A stretch of DNA of 64,000 bases from the NCBI RefSeq assembly GCF_003692965.1, contig NZ_REHC01000008.1, positions 186,001 through 250,000 on the forward strand. The letters run 5' to 3'. The stretch is from Lactobacillus sp. ESL0246. GTDB lineage: Bacteria > Bacillota > Bacilli > Lactobacillales > Lactobacillaceae. Shown piece by piece: positions 27,960-37,196 of this stretch. Position 1 is the first letter of the stretch; every line of letters begins with the position of its first letter. The notes under the pieces are model-generated. The model worked only from the letters and a program-made list of their open reading frames with translations. It was not told the origin of the DNA and searched no databases. Both the position numbers and the translations under genes were made by a program.

Positions 27960-28890
27960 TTTTTTCTCCCACTTTAAATTTACTGCCTTGACCATTAAGA
28001 AAATTTTTTATTTCTAATGTTTTTTTGCCTGCTGGTTGCACCTCTAATAAATCTAAAACAGTGCCTTGAGCAAAACTAATCGCAAAACGATCTGCACTGG
28101 CAACTAAACTACCTGCCGGTAATGTGGTCTTTTCTGAGCTAACTTTTGCGCGCCATACCTTAATTCGCTTTCCCTTTACCAATAAATAAGCACCAGGAGC
28201 AGGGTTTAAGGCTCTAATTAAATTATTTGCCTCTTTTGCAGTCATTTTTAATCTAATTTGTTCCTGAGTTTTACTAATGTTAGGTGAAAACACAACTTTA
28301 GATTGATCTTGTGCGACTTTAGCCTGTGGATCTGCAATTATTTTGGGCAAAGTTTCTAATAGTAAGTCACGACCAATAATTGCTAATTTATCAAATAGAC
28401 TTCCCGTAGTATCATCAGGTTCAATATTAATCGCTTTTTGGGCATAAATATCTCCGGCATCCATTTGCTTTACCATTTCCATAATAGTAATGCCGGTTTC
28501 GGCTTCTCCGTTAATCAGTGAATATTGAATTGGAGCCCCACCACGATACTTCGGTAGTAGTGATCCGTGTACATTTACTGCTGCTATTTTGACAGATTTT
28601 AAAAACTTAGTTGGTAGAAATTGACCATATGCGGCAGTTACAATTAAATCTGCATGCAAATCAATTAATTCGAGTAATTCAGAAGATACAGACAACTTTA
28701 CTGGTTGGACAATCGGCAAGTTCAGCTTTTCTGCTGCTATTTTGACAGGCGTCTTAGTAATCTTCTGTTTTCTGCCAACTTTTTTATCTGGCTGAGTCAC
28801 TACTGCTTTAATTTCATAATTGGATTCGACTAGTCCCTTTAAAATTGGTACTGCAAAGTTAGGTGTTCCCATAAATATTACTGATGTCAT
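27946..28890 (-). CDS. fmt: Methionyl-tRNA formyltransferase
   Basis: Formylates initiator Met-tRNA. It has 314 residues. The formyltransferase motif VHGSLLPKYRGGAPIQ holds the catalytic Asn/His region, and the N-terminus is MGTPNFAVPIL. The C-terminal OB-like tRNA-binding domain begins near 205. It follows priA by 14 bases and overlaps rsmB. Confidence 0.97.
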   Translation of the reverse strand: MTSVIFMGTPNFAVPILKGLVESNYEIKAVVTQPDKKVGRKQKITKTPVKIAAEKLNLPIVQPVKLSVSSELLELIDLHADLIVTAAYGQFLPTKFLKSVKIAAVNVHGSLLPKYRGGAPIQYSLINGEAETGITIMEMVKQMDAGDIYAQKAINIEPDDTTGSLFDKLAIIGRDLLLETLPKIIADPQAKVAQDQSKVVFSPNISKTQEQIRLKMTAKEANNLIRALNPAPGAYLLVKGKRIKVWRAKVSSEKTTLPAGSLVASADRFAISFAQGTVLDLLEVQPAGKKTLEIKNFLNGQGSKFKVGEKIVDN

Positions 28891-28904
28891 TAAACATATC
28901 CCCT

Positions 28905-31301
28905 TTACATAATTCGTTCTGGCTCATTATCAATATAAATACTCAAGCCATATTTCTTTGCCTTCTGTGCAGAATCTTGAATTTGATGCAATAATTGATT
29001 TAGATTCTCTTCTTTTTTATATTTTACCAGTATTTGATAATAAAATTTGTTTTTTAAACGAGAAATTGCACTTGGTGTCGGGCCCAAAATAATTGTCGTT
29101 TGTTTTAATTGTTGTTGAAGATAATTCTTAATTTTAAATGCTGCACGAGCTGCATTCTGCTCTTTTTTTGCAGCTACTGAAATTAAAACAGTATAAAAAT
29201 ATGGTGGATAATTTCCAGCATGACGAACACGCATTTCATAAACATAAAAGCGTTCATAATCCTGTGTTTGAGCAAATTTTATCGCATAATGATCAGGATT
29301 AAAAGTTTGAATAATTACCTCACCCTTTTTCTTGGCTCTACCTGCTCTACCAGAAACTTGAGTTAGCAATTCAAATGTTCGTTCAGAAGCATTATAATCT
29401 GGAAGCCACAAACCAGTATCAGCGTTCACCACACCTACAAGCGTTACATTAGGAAAGTCTAACCCCTTGGCAATCATTTGTGTTCCTAATAATACATCGG
29501 CTTGATAATTTGCAAAATCGTCAAGGATCCTCTTAAATTCACCTTTACGTCTAGTTGTATCGACGTCCATCCGTAAGATTCGAATATTGGGTATCAAATC
29601 CTGCAATTCTTGCATTACTTTTTGTGTCCCTGTTCCTAGAAAACGAATTTGCTGGCTCTGACACTTAGGACATCTCTTCGGTATTGTGGTTGTGAATCCA
29701 CAGTAATGGCACTGCATTTGTTGGACATCTTTATGCATGGTTAAAGAAAGATCACAGTTAGGACATTCCATCACATAACCACATTCACGACATAACATGA
29801 AATTTGCATAGCCACGCCTATTGAGCATTAAAATTACTTGTTCTTTTTTGGCTAAGCGCTCTTTAATAGCTAACAATAATTGTTCACTTACATCAAATTG
29901 GTTTCCAGCAAAATTTGCATCTTTTAAATCAATTAATTTAACTTCAGGCAACTTTTGCTTATTAGCTCTTTGAGAGAGCTTAAGCAGTTGGTAAACTCCC
30001 TTTTGTGCTCTTGCGCGACTCATTAACGATGGTGTTGCACTTCCTAATATCAGCGGACAAGAATTATATTGACTACGCCACCTGGCCACATCGCGTGCAT
30101 GATAACGAGGATTATCTTCCTGCTTATATGATGCTTCATGCTCTTCATCGATTACAATCAGTCCGATATTTGTTAAGGGTGCAAAAACAGCACTGCGGGC
30201 ACCAACTACTACGCGAACCTCCCCACGACGAATTCTACGCCATTCATCATATAATTCACCTTCTGATAATCCACTATGTAAAACTGCAACTTGCTGACCA
30301 AAGCGAGACTTAACTTGCGCGACCATTTGAGGAGTTAAAGAAATTTCAGGCACTAACATCAATGCATTTTTATCAATTAACAAAGTTTGACTAATCGCTT
30401 GTAAATAGACCTCTGTTTTTCCACTACCAGTAACGCCTTCAAGCAAAAACGTTTGTGGAGTACAATTTTGAATTGCATTAGAAATTTGATTCAAAGCAGC
30501 TGCTTGTTCATCATTTAAAATAATTTTAGAAGAATGAGCAGATTGTTTATAGTCAACTAATGGATCACGATAAATTTCAGTTGTTTCTTTTTTTAACCAC
30601 CCTTTGGCAACAGCACTAGTCAGTGTGGCAGTCTTAATTCCCGTATCTTTTTCAATAACTGATTGCATCTTAGGAAAAGCGGAATAATTTGTAATTAAAT
30701 ATTGCAGTAACTGCTTTTGTTTTACCGCATTTTGCCTAAGCGATTCATAAACTTGTAAATATTTATCTTTAGTTAATTCTAAGGAATATAAATTTTCCTT
30801 TTTAGTTTTTGCTTGATTTTCAACAATGTATTCAATTTTGGCATCTTGCTTTTTTATTAACTGGTGTATATAGGCAACCTCATGACTAGACTTAATTTGA
30901 TTTAAGTCAACTATTTTTCCTTTAAAAAAAGGATCTTTTTTCGCCTGATCCGAAATTGGAATTAGAATTTTACGATAATTGGCACGCATGACTCTAGGGA
31001 GCATTGTTTTTAAAATTGAAATCCGATAAGAAAAAATTTCATTAGCTAGTGTTTTCGATAATGAAACTAATTCTGGTGTTAAAGGAGGCAACTCATCAAC
31101 CACTAGTAATAAGTCCTTAAGTTTTCCTTGAAAATTACTTGTCTTACTGAGTCCTATAACAAAGCCCTGTAATTTTCGAGAACCAAATGGAACAAAAACT
31201 CGTGACCCAATTGCCACATCGATTAATTCATCGGGAACATGGTATTCAAAAATGCGATCTGTCTGTTTAGCTGCAATGTCAACAATAATTTGCGCTATCA
31301 T
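28905..31301 (-). CDS. priA: Primosomal replication helicase PriA
   Basis: Restarts replication at collapsed forks and loads the primosome. The start is ATG at 31301 (MIAQIIVDIAAKQTDRIF, 798 residues), the canonical PriA opening, with AAGGGTGAG ahead. The open frame runs 20 codons further upstream, but that part is a terminator-like hairpin, not protein. Motifs: Walker A GVTGSGKTEVY, DEEH box VIDEEHEASYKQ, eight zinc-binding cysteines from CRECGYVMECPNC to CPKC, and helicase motif SGRAGRAKKKGEV. Confidence 0.95.
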   Translation of the reverse strand: MIAQIIVDIAAKQTDRIFEYHVPDELIDVAIGSRVFVPFGSRKLQGFVIGLSKTSNFQGKLKDLLLVVDELPPLTPELVSLSKTLANEIFSYRISILKTMLPRVMRANYRKILIPISDQAKKDPFFKGKIVDLNQIKSSHEVAYIHQLIKKQDAKIEYIVENQAKTKKENLYSLELTKDKYLQVYESLRQNAVKQKQLLQYLITNYSAFPKMQSVIEKDTGIKTATLTSAVAKGWLKKETTEIYRDPLVDYKQSAHSSKIILNDEQAAALNQISNAIQNCTPQTFLLEGVTGSGKTEVYLQAISQTLLIDKNALMLVPEISLTPQMVAQVKSRFGQQVAVLHSGLSEGELYDEWRRIRRGEVRVVVGARSAVFAPLTNIGLIVIDEEHEASYKQEDNPRYHARDVARWRSQYNSCPLILGSATPSLMSRARAQKGVYQLLKLSQRANKQKLPEVKLIDLKDANFAGNQFDVSEQLLLAIKERLAKKEQVILMLNRRGYANFMLCRECGYVMECPNCDLSLTMHKDVQQMQCHYCGFTTTIPKRCPKCQSQQIRFLGTGTQKVMQELQDLIPNIRILRMDVDTTRRKGEFKRILDDFANYQADVLLGTQMIAKGLDFPNVTLVGVVNADTGLWLPDYNASERTFELLTQVSGRAGRAKKKGEVIIQTFNPDHYAIKFAQTQDYERFYVYEMRVRHAGNYPPYFYTVLISVAAKKEQNAARAAFKIKNYLQQQLKQTTIILGPTPSAISRLKNKFYYQILVKYKKEENLNQLLHQIQDSAQKAKKYGLSIYIDNEPERIM

Positions 31302-31313
31302 ATTACTCACCCT

Positions 31314-31347
31314 TAAAAAATAACCTTCATCTTTTCGGATGAAGGTC
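31314..31347 (-). terminator. Terminator/attenuator between rpoZ and priA
   Basis: ACCTTCATC-CGAAAA-GATGAAGGT on the minus strand, followed by TATTTTTT. It lies 18 bases past the rpoZ stop and ends about 12 bases before the priA start. gmk-rpoZ transcripts should therefore be partly cut here and priA would be expressed by read-through or a local promoter. Confidence 0.8.
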
Positions 31348-31364
31348 ATAACTTTGGACAATTA

Positions 31365-31577
31365 TTATTGGGCTGAGTGATTTGAATCAACTGTAACCTT
31401 ACCAGCCTCAATTTCCTCTAAAGCTCTTCCAACAGGTTTAAGTGCCTTATACTTTTTCAATGCTTCAGGCTCACCCGCTTCTAGTTCATGTGCTCTTTTA
31501 GCAGCAAGTACCGACAACGAATAACGCGAATCAACGCGATCTAACAATTTATCAATTGATGGATATGTAACTCTCAT
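31365..31577 (-). CDS. rpoZ: RNA polymerase omega subunit
   Basis: Small subunit that helps RNA polymerase assembly by clamping beta-prime. It has 70 residues. Family motifs: [17 protein letters not shown] and [11 protein letters not shown]. It sits 2 bases after gmk, the usual arrangement, and is followed by a terminator hairpin. Confidence 0.94.
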   Translation of the reverse strand: MRVTYPSIDKLLDRVDSRYSLSVLAAKRAHELEAGEPEALKKYKALKPVGRALEEIEAGKVTVDSNHSAQ

Positions 31578-31579
31578 TT

Positions 31580-32194
31580 TTAATCCTCTCTGACCATTTT
31601 ACGATATGTGTCAATTACACGGTTAACACTAACATGTTCGGCATCGACAATTGCCTTAATGTGATCAACAGCATTAGCAACAGTATCATTAACAACTGCA
31701 TAATCATAGTCTTGCATTACTAGAATTTCTTGACGTGCTTGTTTAATGCGACCCATGATCACATCCTCTGACTCTGTACCGCGATTTTCCAGCCGTAGAT
31801 GTAAAGTATGTAAATCAGGTGGTGTTAGAAAAATAAACACGCCGTCAGGCATTTGCTTACGTACTTTTTGCGCACCATTGACATCAATTTCTAGTAAAAC
31901 ATCCTTACCCTCATCCAACATTTTTCTCACTGGAGCAAGGGGTGTGCCATAATAATTATTGACATAACGATTATATTCTAAAAGCTCTCCCTGATTAATA
32001 GCTTGCTTAAATCGTTCTTTACTCACAAAAAAATAATCTTCGCCATCAACTTCGCCAGGTCTAGGTTTTCTAGTTGTCATTGAAACTGAATACTCAAATG
32101 GAAAAACCTGATTCTCAACGATTGCACTTTTAACGGTTCCTTTTCCTACTCCAGAAGGACCCGAAAGGACAAGTAACAAACCTTTTTCTGTCAT
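31580..32194 (-). CDS. gmk: Guanylate kinase
   Basis: Phosphorylates GMP to GDP. It has 204 residues. The P-loop is [12 protein letters not shown], the GMP-binding segment is [17 protein letters not shown], and the lid region lies near [16 protein letters not shown] start behind AGGGGAG. First gene of gmk-rpoZ and divergent from the LexA-box gene. Confidence 0.97.
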   Translation of the reverse strand: MTEKGLLLVLSGPSGVGKGTVKSAIVENQVFPFEYSVSMTTRKPRPGEVDGEDYFFVSKERFKQAINQGELLEYNRYVNNYYGTPLAPVRKMLDEGKDVLLEIDVNGAQKVRKQMPDGVFIFLTPPDLHTLHLRLENRGTESEDVIMGRIKQARQEILVMQDYDYAVVNDTVANAVDHIKAIVDAEHVSVNRVIDTYRKMVRED

Positions 32195-32280
32195 GCCATA
32201 CTCCCCTATAAAAAGCTATTACATCTAGTTTGCACTAAAAGAAAGATATTTTCAAGTTAAGAAGTTTTTTAACAAAAAAC

Positions 32281-32332
32281 TTGTTTTCTTGAACAAATGT
32301 TCGTATAATAACTTTAAACAAACATGCGTTCG
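32281..32332 (+). promoter_or_regulatory. Promoter with two LexA (SOS) box-like operators
   Basis: -35 TTGTTT (32281-32286), 17-base spacer, -10 TATAAT (32304-32309). GAACAAATGTTCG (32291-32303) fills the spacer and fits the Gram-positive LexA consensus CGAACRNRYGTTYC at all but its end positions. A second, weaker copy AAACATGCGTTCG lies at 32320-32332, 29 bases further, just past the expected transcription start. Confidence 0.75.
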
Positions 32333-32350
32333 AAAATTGAGGCGGAATTA

Positions 32351-32626
32351 ATGAAGAATTCATTTAAAAAAGTTTATCATTACCTATTTGAATATGACAA
32401 CGACAAACTAAGCATCTATAATCAATATTACAGTGAGATTCTTTCAACACTTGAATTTGCTTTACTTCACCATGCTTTTGTCTTATTAAGTTACCAAGAC
32501 GGATCAAGTGAAATTGGTCAAATTACTAAACAAATTTCACCTGGAAAATTCGTTTTATCTTCAATGAATAAAAAACTGCTTAGAATAATAGATCTTGACA
32601 CTATTTTTAGAGTCGATTTAGCTTGA
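32351..32626 (+). CDS. YolD-like family protein, probably SOS-controlled
   Basis: Small protein of 91 residues. The C-terminal half, VLLSYQDGSSEIGQ then KKLLRIIDLDTIFRV, has the pattern of YolD-like proteins (Y-x-DG, a G-[QH]-[IV] strand, final I-x-x-[ID]-[ILF] strand). YolD proteins are often encoded next to Y-family DNA polymerases and under LexA, which fits the operator here. No polymerase gene is adjacent. I chose ATG at 32351 because GAGGCGG precedes it; an in-frame ATG at 32324 lies inside the second LexA-like box and has no ribosome site. Molecular role unknown. Confidence 0.65.
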   Translation: MKNSFKKVYHYLFEYDNDKLSIYNQYYSEILSTLEFALLHHAFVLLSYQDGSSEIGQITKQISPGKFVLSSMNKKLLRIIDLDTIFRVDLA

Positions 32627-32651
32627 ATTAAATTTAACTTTACTGTTAACT

Positions 32652-32686
32652 AAAAATGCGAAAATATTTCCGCATTTTTATTTTTT
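32652..32686 (+). terminator. Terminator after the YolD-like gene
   Basis: AAAAATGCG / CGCATTTTT stem with a 10-base loop, followed by ATTTTTT on the plus strand. It lies between the convergent YolD-like and GNAT genes. Confidence 0.8.
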
Positions 32687-32706
32687 CCGTACTTAGAAAA
32701 GGGTTG

Positions 32707-33576
32707 TTACTGTTTTAAATAAATATTTTTACTTCTTATCTTAAATCCAGCATTTTTATAGGCTTGGATTGCACAATGATTATCTACTTCAACATCAAGT
32801 ACAAACTTTTGTGAGCCTTGTTCTTGTAAAAGCTCCATTATTTTTTTGATAAAGTAGCTACCAAAACCTTGTTTCTGCCACTTATCAGCAATAAAAAAAC
32901 CAAAGAGATAATCAACTTTTCCTCTATCTACAGCACAATAACCTACAATTTCATCATTAAAAAGTAAAATGAAACTTTTGATTTGATCATTAGCTAAACT
33001 TTGCGCAATATATTTAGTTGAAGAAGATAAACTCTCACCAAATGCTCTACTCTGCAATTGAGCAACTTGCTCAATGTCCCGTTTTCTAAGATTGGCAATT
33101 GTTAATACTTGATTCAAATGGTCTGTTTGCTTAATTTTAGTTGGCTGTTTTGTTGCCATATTATATTCAGCATCATTGATTAAGTTTAAATGGGTTTTAG
33201 CCAAAAATTGAGGATTTCGGTTGAGAAAATTTTCTTCACATGGAAAACAAAAATTAGTATAGCCATATTTATTTAAAATTTTTTGGGCATCATCAATCAT
33301 TTTGCTAGCAATTTGTTGTCTTCGAAAGTCCGGATCCACTAATACATACACATCAACCAAATCATTAGGCTTTTCATCAGCATATAACATTACTAAGCCA
33401 ACTAATTTTTGACCAACATATGCTAAAACAAAAGTCGGCATTTGCTCAAAATAATTATAAGCATTACTTAAATACGGATCAGAATATGTCTGATCAAATC
33501 GATGAACCTTTTCAATCAGTTTTTGACAGTTTACCAATTCTTGTGAATTTAATGTTATCTTTTCCGTAATCTGCAC
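32707..33576 (-). CDS. Tandem GNAT-domain acetyltransferase
   Basis: Acetyl-CoA-dependent N-acetyltransferase of unknown substrate, 289 residues. Two GNAT folds are visible. The N-terminal one has DVYVLVDPDFRRQQIASKMI. The C-terminal one has FFIADKWQKQGFGSYFIKKI and ends in the usual NHCAIQAYKNAGFKI. The Q/R-x-x-G/A pyrophosphate-binding loop is better kept in the second copy (QKQGFG), so the first may be structural. It lies 5 bases downstream of recN. Confidence 0.85.
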   Translation of the reverse strand: MQITEKITLNSQELVNCQKLIEKVHRFDQTYSDPYLSNAYNYFEQMPTFVLAYVGQKLVGLVMLYADEKPNDLVDVYVLVDPDFRRQQIASKMIDDAQKILNKYGYTNFCFPCEENFLNRNPQFLAKTHLNLINDAEYNMATKQPTKIKQTDHLNQVLTIANLRKRDIEQVAQLQSRAFGESLSSSTKYIAQSLANDQIKSFILLFNDEIVGYCAVDRGKVDYLFGFFIADKWQKQGFGSYFIKKIMELLQEQGSQKFVLDVEVDNHCAIQAYKNAGFKIRSKNIYLKQ

Positions 33577-33581
33577 TTTGA

Positions 33582-35264
33582 TTACTCCTCTTTAAAACTT
33601 CTCATTAAGTCTTCAGCATTTTGTTTTGCTGCCTGTGTTACGTCGCTTCCTGCCATCATTTCTGCAATCGCGGTAACTGTTTCTTCTTGAGTAAGTGGTC
33701 CAATCTGCGTATAAGTAGCACCATCTTCAACTTTTTTAGCAACAAGATATTTCTGATCACTTGCTGCAGCCACTTGAGGAGAATGTGTAATTGCAATTAC
33801 TTGCTTATTTTTACCAATTGAATGTAATTTTTTGCCAATTGCTGCGGAAACACGTCCAGAAACCCCTGTATCAATTTCATCAAAAATCATTGTACCAACT
33901 GGTTCAACTCTACTGAAAATCGTTTTTAAGGCTAAAATCAAACGTGATTGTTCACCACCTGAAACAACTTTGACTAATGGCATCAAATTTTCACCAGGAT
34001 TAGGAGAAATCAAGAAAATTACTCGATCAGTTCCTTTTTTGGTAAAAGTAGTGGTTGGCGATAAAACAATCACAAACCGTGACTTAGCCATGTATAAATC
34101 AGACAATTCTAATTTGATTTTTGCTTCTAGTTTCTGTGCTATCTCTTTTCTGACTTGATGTAAGTAACCAGCTTCATGTGTTAACCGTGTCTCTACATCT
34201 TTAAGCCGTTTTCGCAATTTTTCTTCATCTAGTCCCCCAGTTTCAAATTGACTTAGTTCTTTTTGAACTTTTTCATAAAACACAAAAACATCGTTTAAGG
34301 TTGGTCCATATTTTTTCTTAAGTGAATTAAGTAAATCAAGTCTACTAGAAACATATTGAAATCGCTCTTCATCAAAATCTAATTCATCCATCACATTAGA
34401 TAATTCGCCTCGTGCATCACTTAATGCAAAAACACCATCATCAATAGTTTTAGCAATATCTTTAAACTTTGTCCCGTATTCAGAGAGTTCATTTGCTGCA
34501 GTTTGTGCGTTCCCCACAAGAGATTCAATCCCATGATCTTCATCATCATAAAGTTGCATTAAATACGACGCCGTATCAACAATCTTTTGATAATTATTTA
34601 GCTCATTATATTCTTCTTCAAGTTGTTCATCTTCATCTGGATCTGTTAAGTTGGCAGCCATTAATTCATCGTTTTGAAAAGTTAAAATATCCTGCTTTTG
34701 GGCAAGCTCTTGCGCATCATTACGTAAATGAGTTAACCTATCCGACAGGTCATGCCATGTTCTAAAATCAGATTGATATTCCCCTAACTTCTTCTTGAAT
34801 TCAGCTGGAGCATAATTATCAACTAAGTCAATTTGTCGTTCTTGATCCATTAAAACTTGTTGATCATTTTGGCCATGAATATCAACCAGATAATTTCCTA
34901 ATTCACGAAGAACATTAATCGTAGTCAACTGACCATTAATTCGAACAACACTGCGACCTTTAACTGCTAATTCGCGACTAATAATTAACTGATTATCTGC
35001 TTCAGGTAAACCATATTGTTCACAAATTTCAGCAATTTTGGGTGCTTGTTCATCAACTTCAAACAACCCAGTTATTACAGCTTTCTTTTCACCACTTCGC
35101 ACCATTTCTTTTTGACCACGACCACCCATTAATAATGAAACTGCATCAATGATGATCGACTTGCCTGCGCCAGTTTCACCAATTAAAACGGTCATGTTTT
35201 CTTGAAAGCGAACCTTCAATGCCTTGATAATTGCAAAGTTCTTAATATCCAGTTCAACCAACAT
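33582..35264 (-). CDS. recN: DNA repair protein RecN
   Basis: SMC-like ATPase recruited early to double-strand breaks. It has 560 residues. Walker A GETGAGKSIIID lies near 30. A central coiled coil rich in Glu, Asp and Lys follows. The C-terminal signature is VSGGEQSRLILAL and Walker B is MIFDEIDTGVSG. It follows tlyA by about 9 bases, the common Firmicutes pairing. No LexA box is visible directly upstream, so any SOS control would have to act further up. Confidence 0.96.
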   Translation of the reverse strand: MLVELDIKNFAIIKALKVRFQENMTVLIGETGAGKSIIIDAVSLLMGGRGQKEMVRSGEKKAVITGLFEVDEQAPKIAEICEQYGLPEADNQLIISRELAVKGRSVVRINGQLTTINVLRELGNYLVDIHGQNDQQVLMDQERQIDLVDNYAPAEFKKKLGEYQSDFRTWHDLSDRLTHLRNDAQELAQKQDILTFQNDELMAANLTDPDEDEQLEEEYNELNNYQKIVDTASYLMQLYDDEDHGIESLVGNAQTAANELSEYGTKFKDIAKTIDDGVFALSDARGELSNVMDELDFDEERFQYVSSRLDLLNSLKKKYGPTLNDVFVFYEKVQKELSQFETGGLDEEKLRKRLKDVETRLTHEAGYLHQVRKEIAQKLEAKIKLELSDLYMAKSRFVIVLSPTTTFTKKGTDRVIFLISPNPGENLMPLVKVVSGGEQSRLILALKTIFSRVEPVGTMIFDEIDTGVSGRVSAAIGKKLHSIGKNKQVIAITHSPQVAAASDQKYLVAKKVEDGATYTQIGPLTQEETVTAIAEMMAGSDVTQAAKQNAEDLMRSFKEE

Positions 35265-35273
35265 AGCTTTCTC

Positions 35274-36086
35274 CTATAGCCCTGCAACTGCTTTTTCAAC
35301 GATTTCTGCTGGAGTTTGCGACCAAAGCAGTCTCCCACCAGTTGCCAAATCTTTTTGTAAATGAATTAAAAACTCAATGTTGCCTTTACCACCTTTAATT
35401 GGCGAATAATCAACATCAAGGACATTAAAACCAATTTCTAAAGCCTGTTTAATTGTATGTTCAATCACAGCACAATGAACTTGATGATCTGTCACAATTC
35501 CGTGTTTACCAACTTTTTCAGGACCTGCTTCAAACTGGGGCTTAATCAAACATACGGCATCACAATGATCTTTTAAAATTTCGTACATTGGTGGCATGAT
35601 TAAATCAAGTGAAATGAATGAAACATCAGTCATAGCAAAATCAGGTAACCCTTTTGTAAAATCTTTCGGCATACTGTAACGAAAATTTTGTTTTTCCATG
35701 ACAACAACACGTGGATCATCCCGCAACTGCCATGCGAGTTGATTATAACCAACATCCAAAGCATAAACCAATTTAGCTTTATTTTGTAAGGCAACATCAG
35801 TAAAACCACCAGTAGAAGCGCCAATATCAAGGCAAATTTTATCAGACAAATTAATTTCAAATGATTCTAAAGCTTTTTCAAGTTTAAATCCGCCTCTAGA
35901 AACATACTTTTTTCCTAAATCTTTAATAAAAAATTGTTCATTGATAGGAAAACTTGTACCACTCTTATCAATTCTTTGATGGTTATGATCGCAAACAAGT
36001 CCGGCCATAATTGCTCGTTGTGCTTGCGTACGGGAATTAAACAAGCCTTGTTTTGTTAATAAAACATCTGCTCTTTCTTTATCCAT
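35274..36086 (-). CDS. tlyA: TlyA family rRNA (cytidine-2'-O)-methyltransferase
   Basis: Probable 16S/23S rRNA 2'-O-methyltransferase of 270 residues. An N-terminal S4 RNA-binding domain (about 1-60: ERADVLLTKQGLFNSRTQAQ) is followed by an FtsJ-like SAM domain. That domain has DIGASTGGFTDVAL, ALDVGYNQLAW and the K-D-K-type residues around MTDVSFIS. Older names include hemolysin TlyA. The ATG overlaps the ispA stop (TAATG). Confidence 0.9.
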   Translation of the reverse strand: MDKERADVLLTKQGLFNSRTQAQRAIMAGLVCDHNHQRIDKSGTSFPINEQFFIKDLGKKYVSRGGFKLEKALESFEINLSDKICLDIGASTGGFTDVALQNKAKLVYALDVGYNQLAWQLRDDPRVVVMEKQNFRYSMPKDFTKGLPDFAMTDVSFISLDLIMPPMYEILKDHCDAVCLIKPQFEAGPEKVGKHGIVTDHQVHCAVIEHTIKQALEIGFNVLDVDYSPIKGGKGNIEFLIHLQKDLATGGRLLWSQTPAEIVEKAVAGL

Positions 36087-36952
36087 TATAATACCTTTTG
36101 ATATAAGTTGAGAAAACCGGATAAAACCGAACTATCTAAAATTTTTAAGCTCTTTTGTGCATGCTCCATCAGTTGTCGTAATTTTTGCTTGCTGTGCTTA
36201 ACTCCTAGCATGGTTAATGTATTATTTTTGCCATTTTTCTGATCTTTATGTGTCATTTTCCCAGCTTCTTCAGGTGTTTCAACAATATCAACCAAATCAT
36301 CATATATCTGATATGAACGACCAAAATCTTGTGCAAATTTAAGCAGGGCATCTTTTCGTAAATCATCAACATTAGAATAAACAATTGCCATTTCAACGCA
36401 GGCTTTTATAAGGCACCCCGTTTTCAGCCATTCCATTTCATTAATCAAATCGGTATCATCTGCAACGCTTGCATTATTTGTTGAATCAATATCTAAATAT
36501 TGACCACCAACCATTCCATTTACTCCGACTGCTTTTGTAATAATTTCAACTATTTCAGCTGAATTACTTGCTTGAGCAATCCATTGTATGCCTAACGGCA
36601 ATAAAGCATCACCTGCTAAAACTGCTTCTGCCTCACCCCACTTTTTATGACTGGTTAACTTGCCACGCCGATAATCATCATTATCCATTGCTGGCAGGTC
36701 ATCGTGAATTAACGAATAGGTATGAATCAATTCTATTCCACAAGCTAATCGAATCTCTTTTTCGCTAATCCGTTTATCCAAGGCATCTACAGTTGCCAAA
36801 AATAACAAGGGACGCAGGCGCTTACCCCCAGCCATTACTGAATAAGACATAATTTGACTCATTGTTTTATTGTTAATTTCCTGCTCCAAATGTTTTTTTA
36901 GAAAATTATCTATCTCTGGAGTCCATTTTGTTCTAAATTCCTTAAATATCAT
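36086..36952 (-). CDS. ispA: Polyprenyl (farnesyl/geranyl) diphosphate synthase
   Basis: Condenses isopentenyl units to farnesyl or geranylgeranyl diphosphate for undecaprenol and quinone precursors. The start is ATG at 36952 (MIFKEFRTKWTPEID, 288 residues), one base after the xseB stop. A longer frame runs back into xseB but adds atypical sequence. Aspartate-rich motif 1 is DDLPAMDNDD and motif 2 is YDDLVDIVE. GGKRLRPLL and the KTG motif lie in between. Adjacent to xseB and tlyA as in most Firmicutes. Confidence 0.94.
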   Translation of the reverse strand: MIFKEFRTKWTPEIDNFLKKHLEQEINNKTMSQIMSYSVMAGGKRLRPLLFLATVDALDKRISEKEIRLACGIELIHTYSLIHDDLPAMDNDDYRRGKLTSHKKWGEAEAVLAGDALLPLGIQWIAQASNSAEIVEIITKAVGVNGMVGGQYLDIDSTNNASVADDTDLINEMEWLKTGCLIKACVEMAIVYSNVDDLRKDALLKFAQDFGRSYQIYDDLVDIVETPEEAGKMTHKDQKNGKNNTLTMLGVKHSKQKLRQLMEHAQKSLKILDSSVLSGFLNLYQKVL

Positions 36953-36953
36953 T

Positions 36954-37196
36954 TTATTCTTCCGGTGCTGCTGCATTATTTGGATCCAACTTATGTTCTG
37001 TACCATCACTTTCAATTAACTTTGCCACAGTTTCTTCAGCATCAGTTAATCTTTGGTTTAAATCTTGACTTAGCTTCACTCCTGTCTGAAATTCTTTAAG
37101 CGCATCTTCTAATGCGACGTTTCCATTTTCCAAATTACTAACAATTTCTTGCAATTGTTGTAATTCTTCTTCAAAATTATTCTTCTTTGTTGGCAT
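36954..37196 (-). CDS. xseB: Exodeoxyribonuclease VII small subunit
   Basis: Partner of XseA in single-strand DNA degradation. It has 80 residues, mostly helical and acidic. Family motif: FEEELQQLQEIVSNLENGNV followed by LEDALKEFQTGVKL. Its ATG lies inside the xseA 3' end (20-base overlap), behind AGGAGAA, so it is translationally coupled. Confidence 0.95.
   Translation of the reverse strand: MPTKKNNFEEELQQLQEIVSNLENGNVALEDALKEFQTGVKLSQDLNQRLTDAEETVAKLIESDGTEHKLDPNNAAAPEE

Noticed and set aside
36953-37015. Longer N-terminus for the polyprenyl synthase
   Set aside because: Lies within xseB, is atypical for the family, and the ATG at 36952 directly follows the xseB stop.
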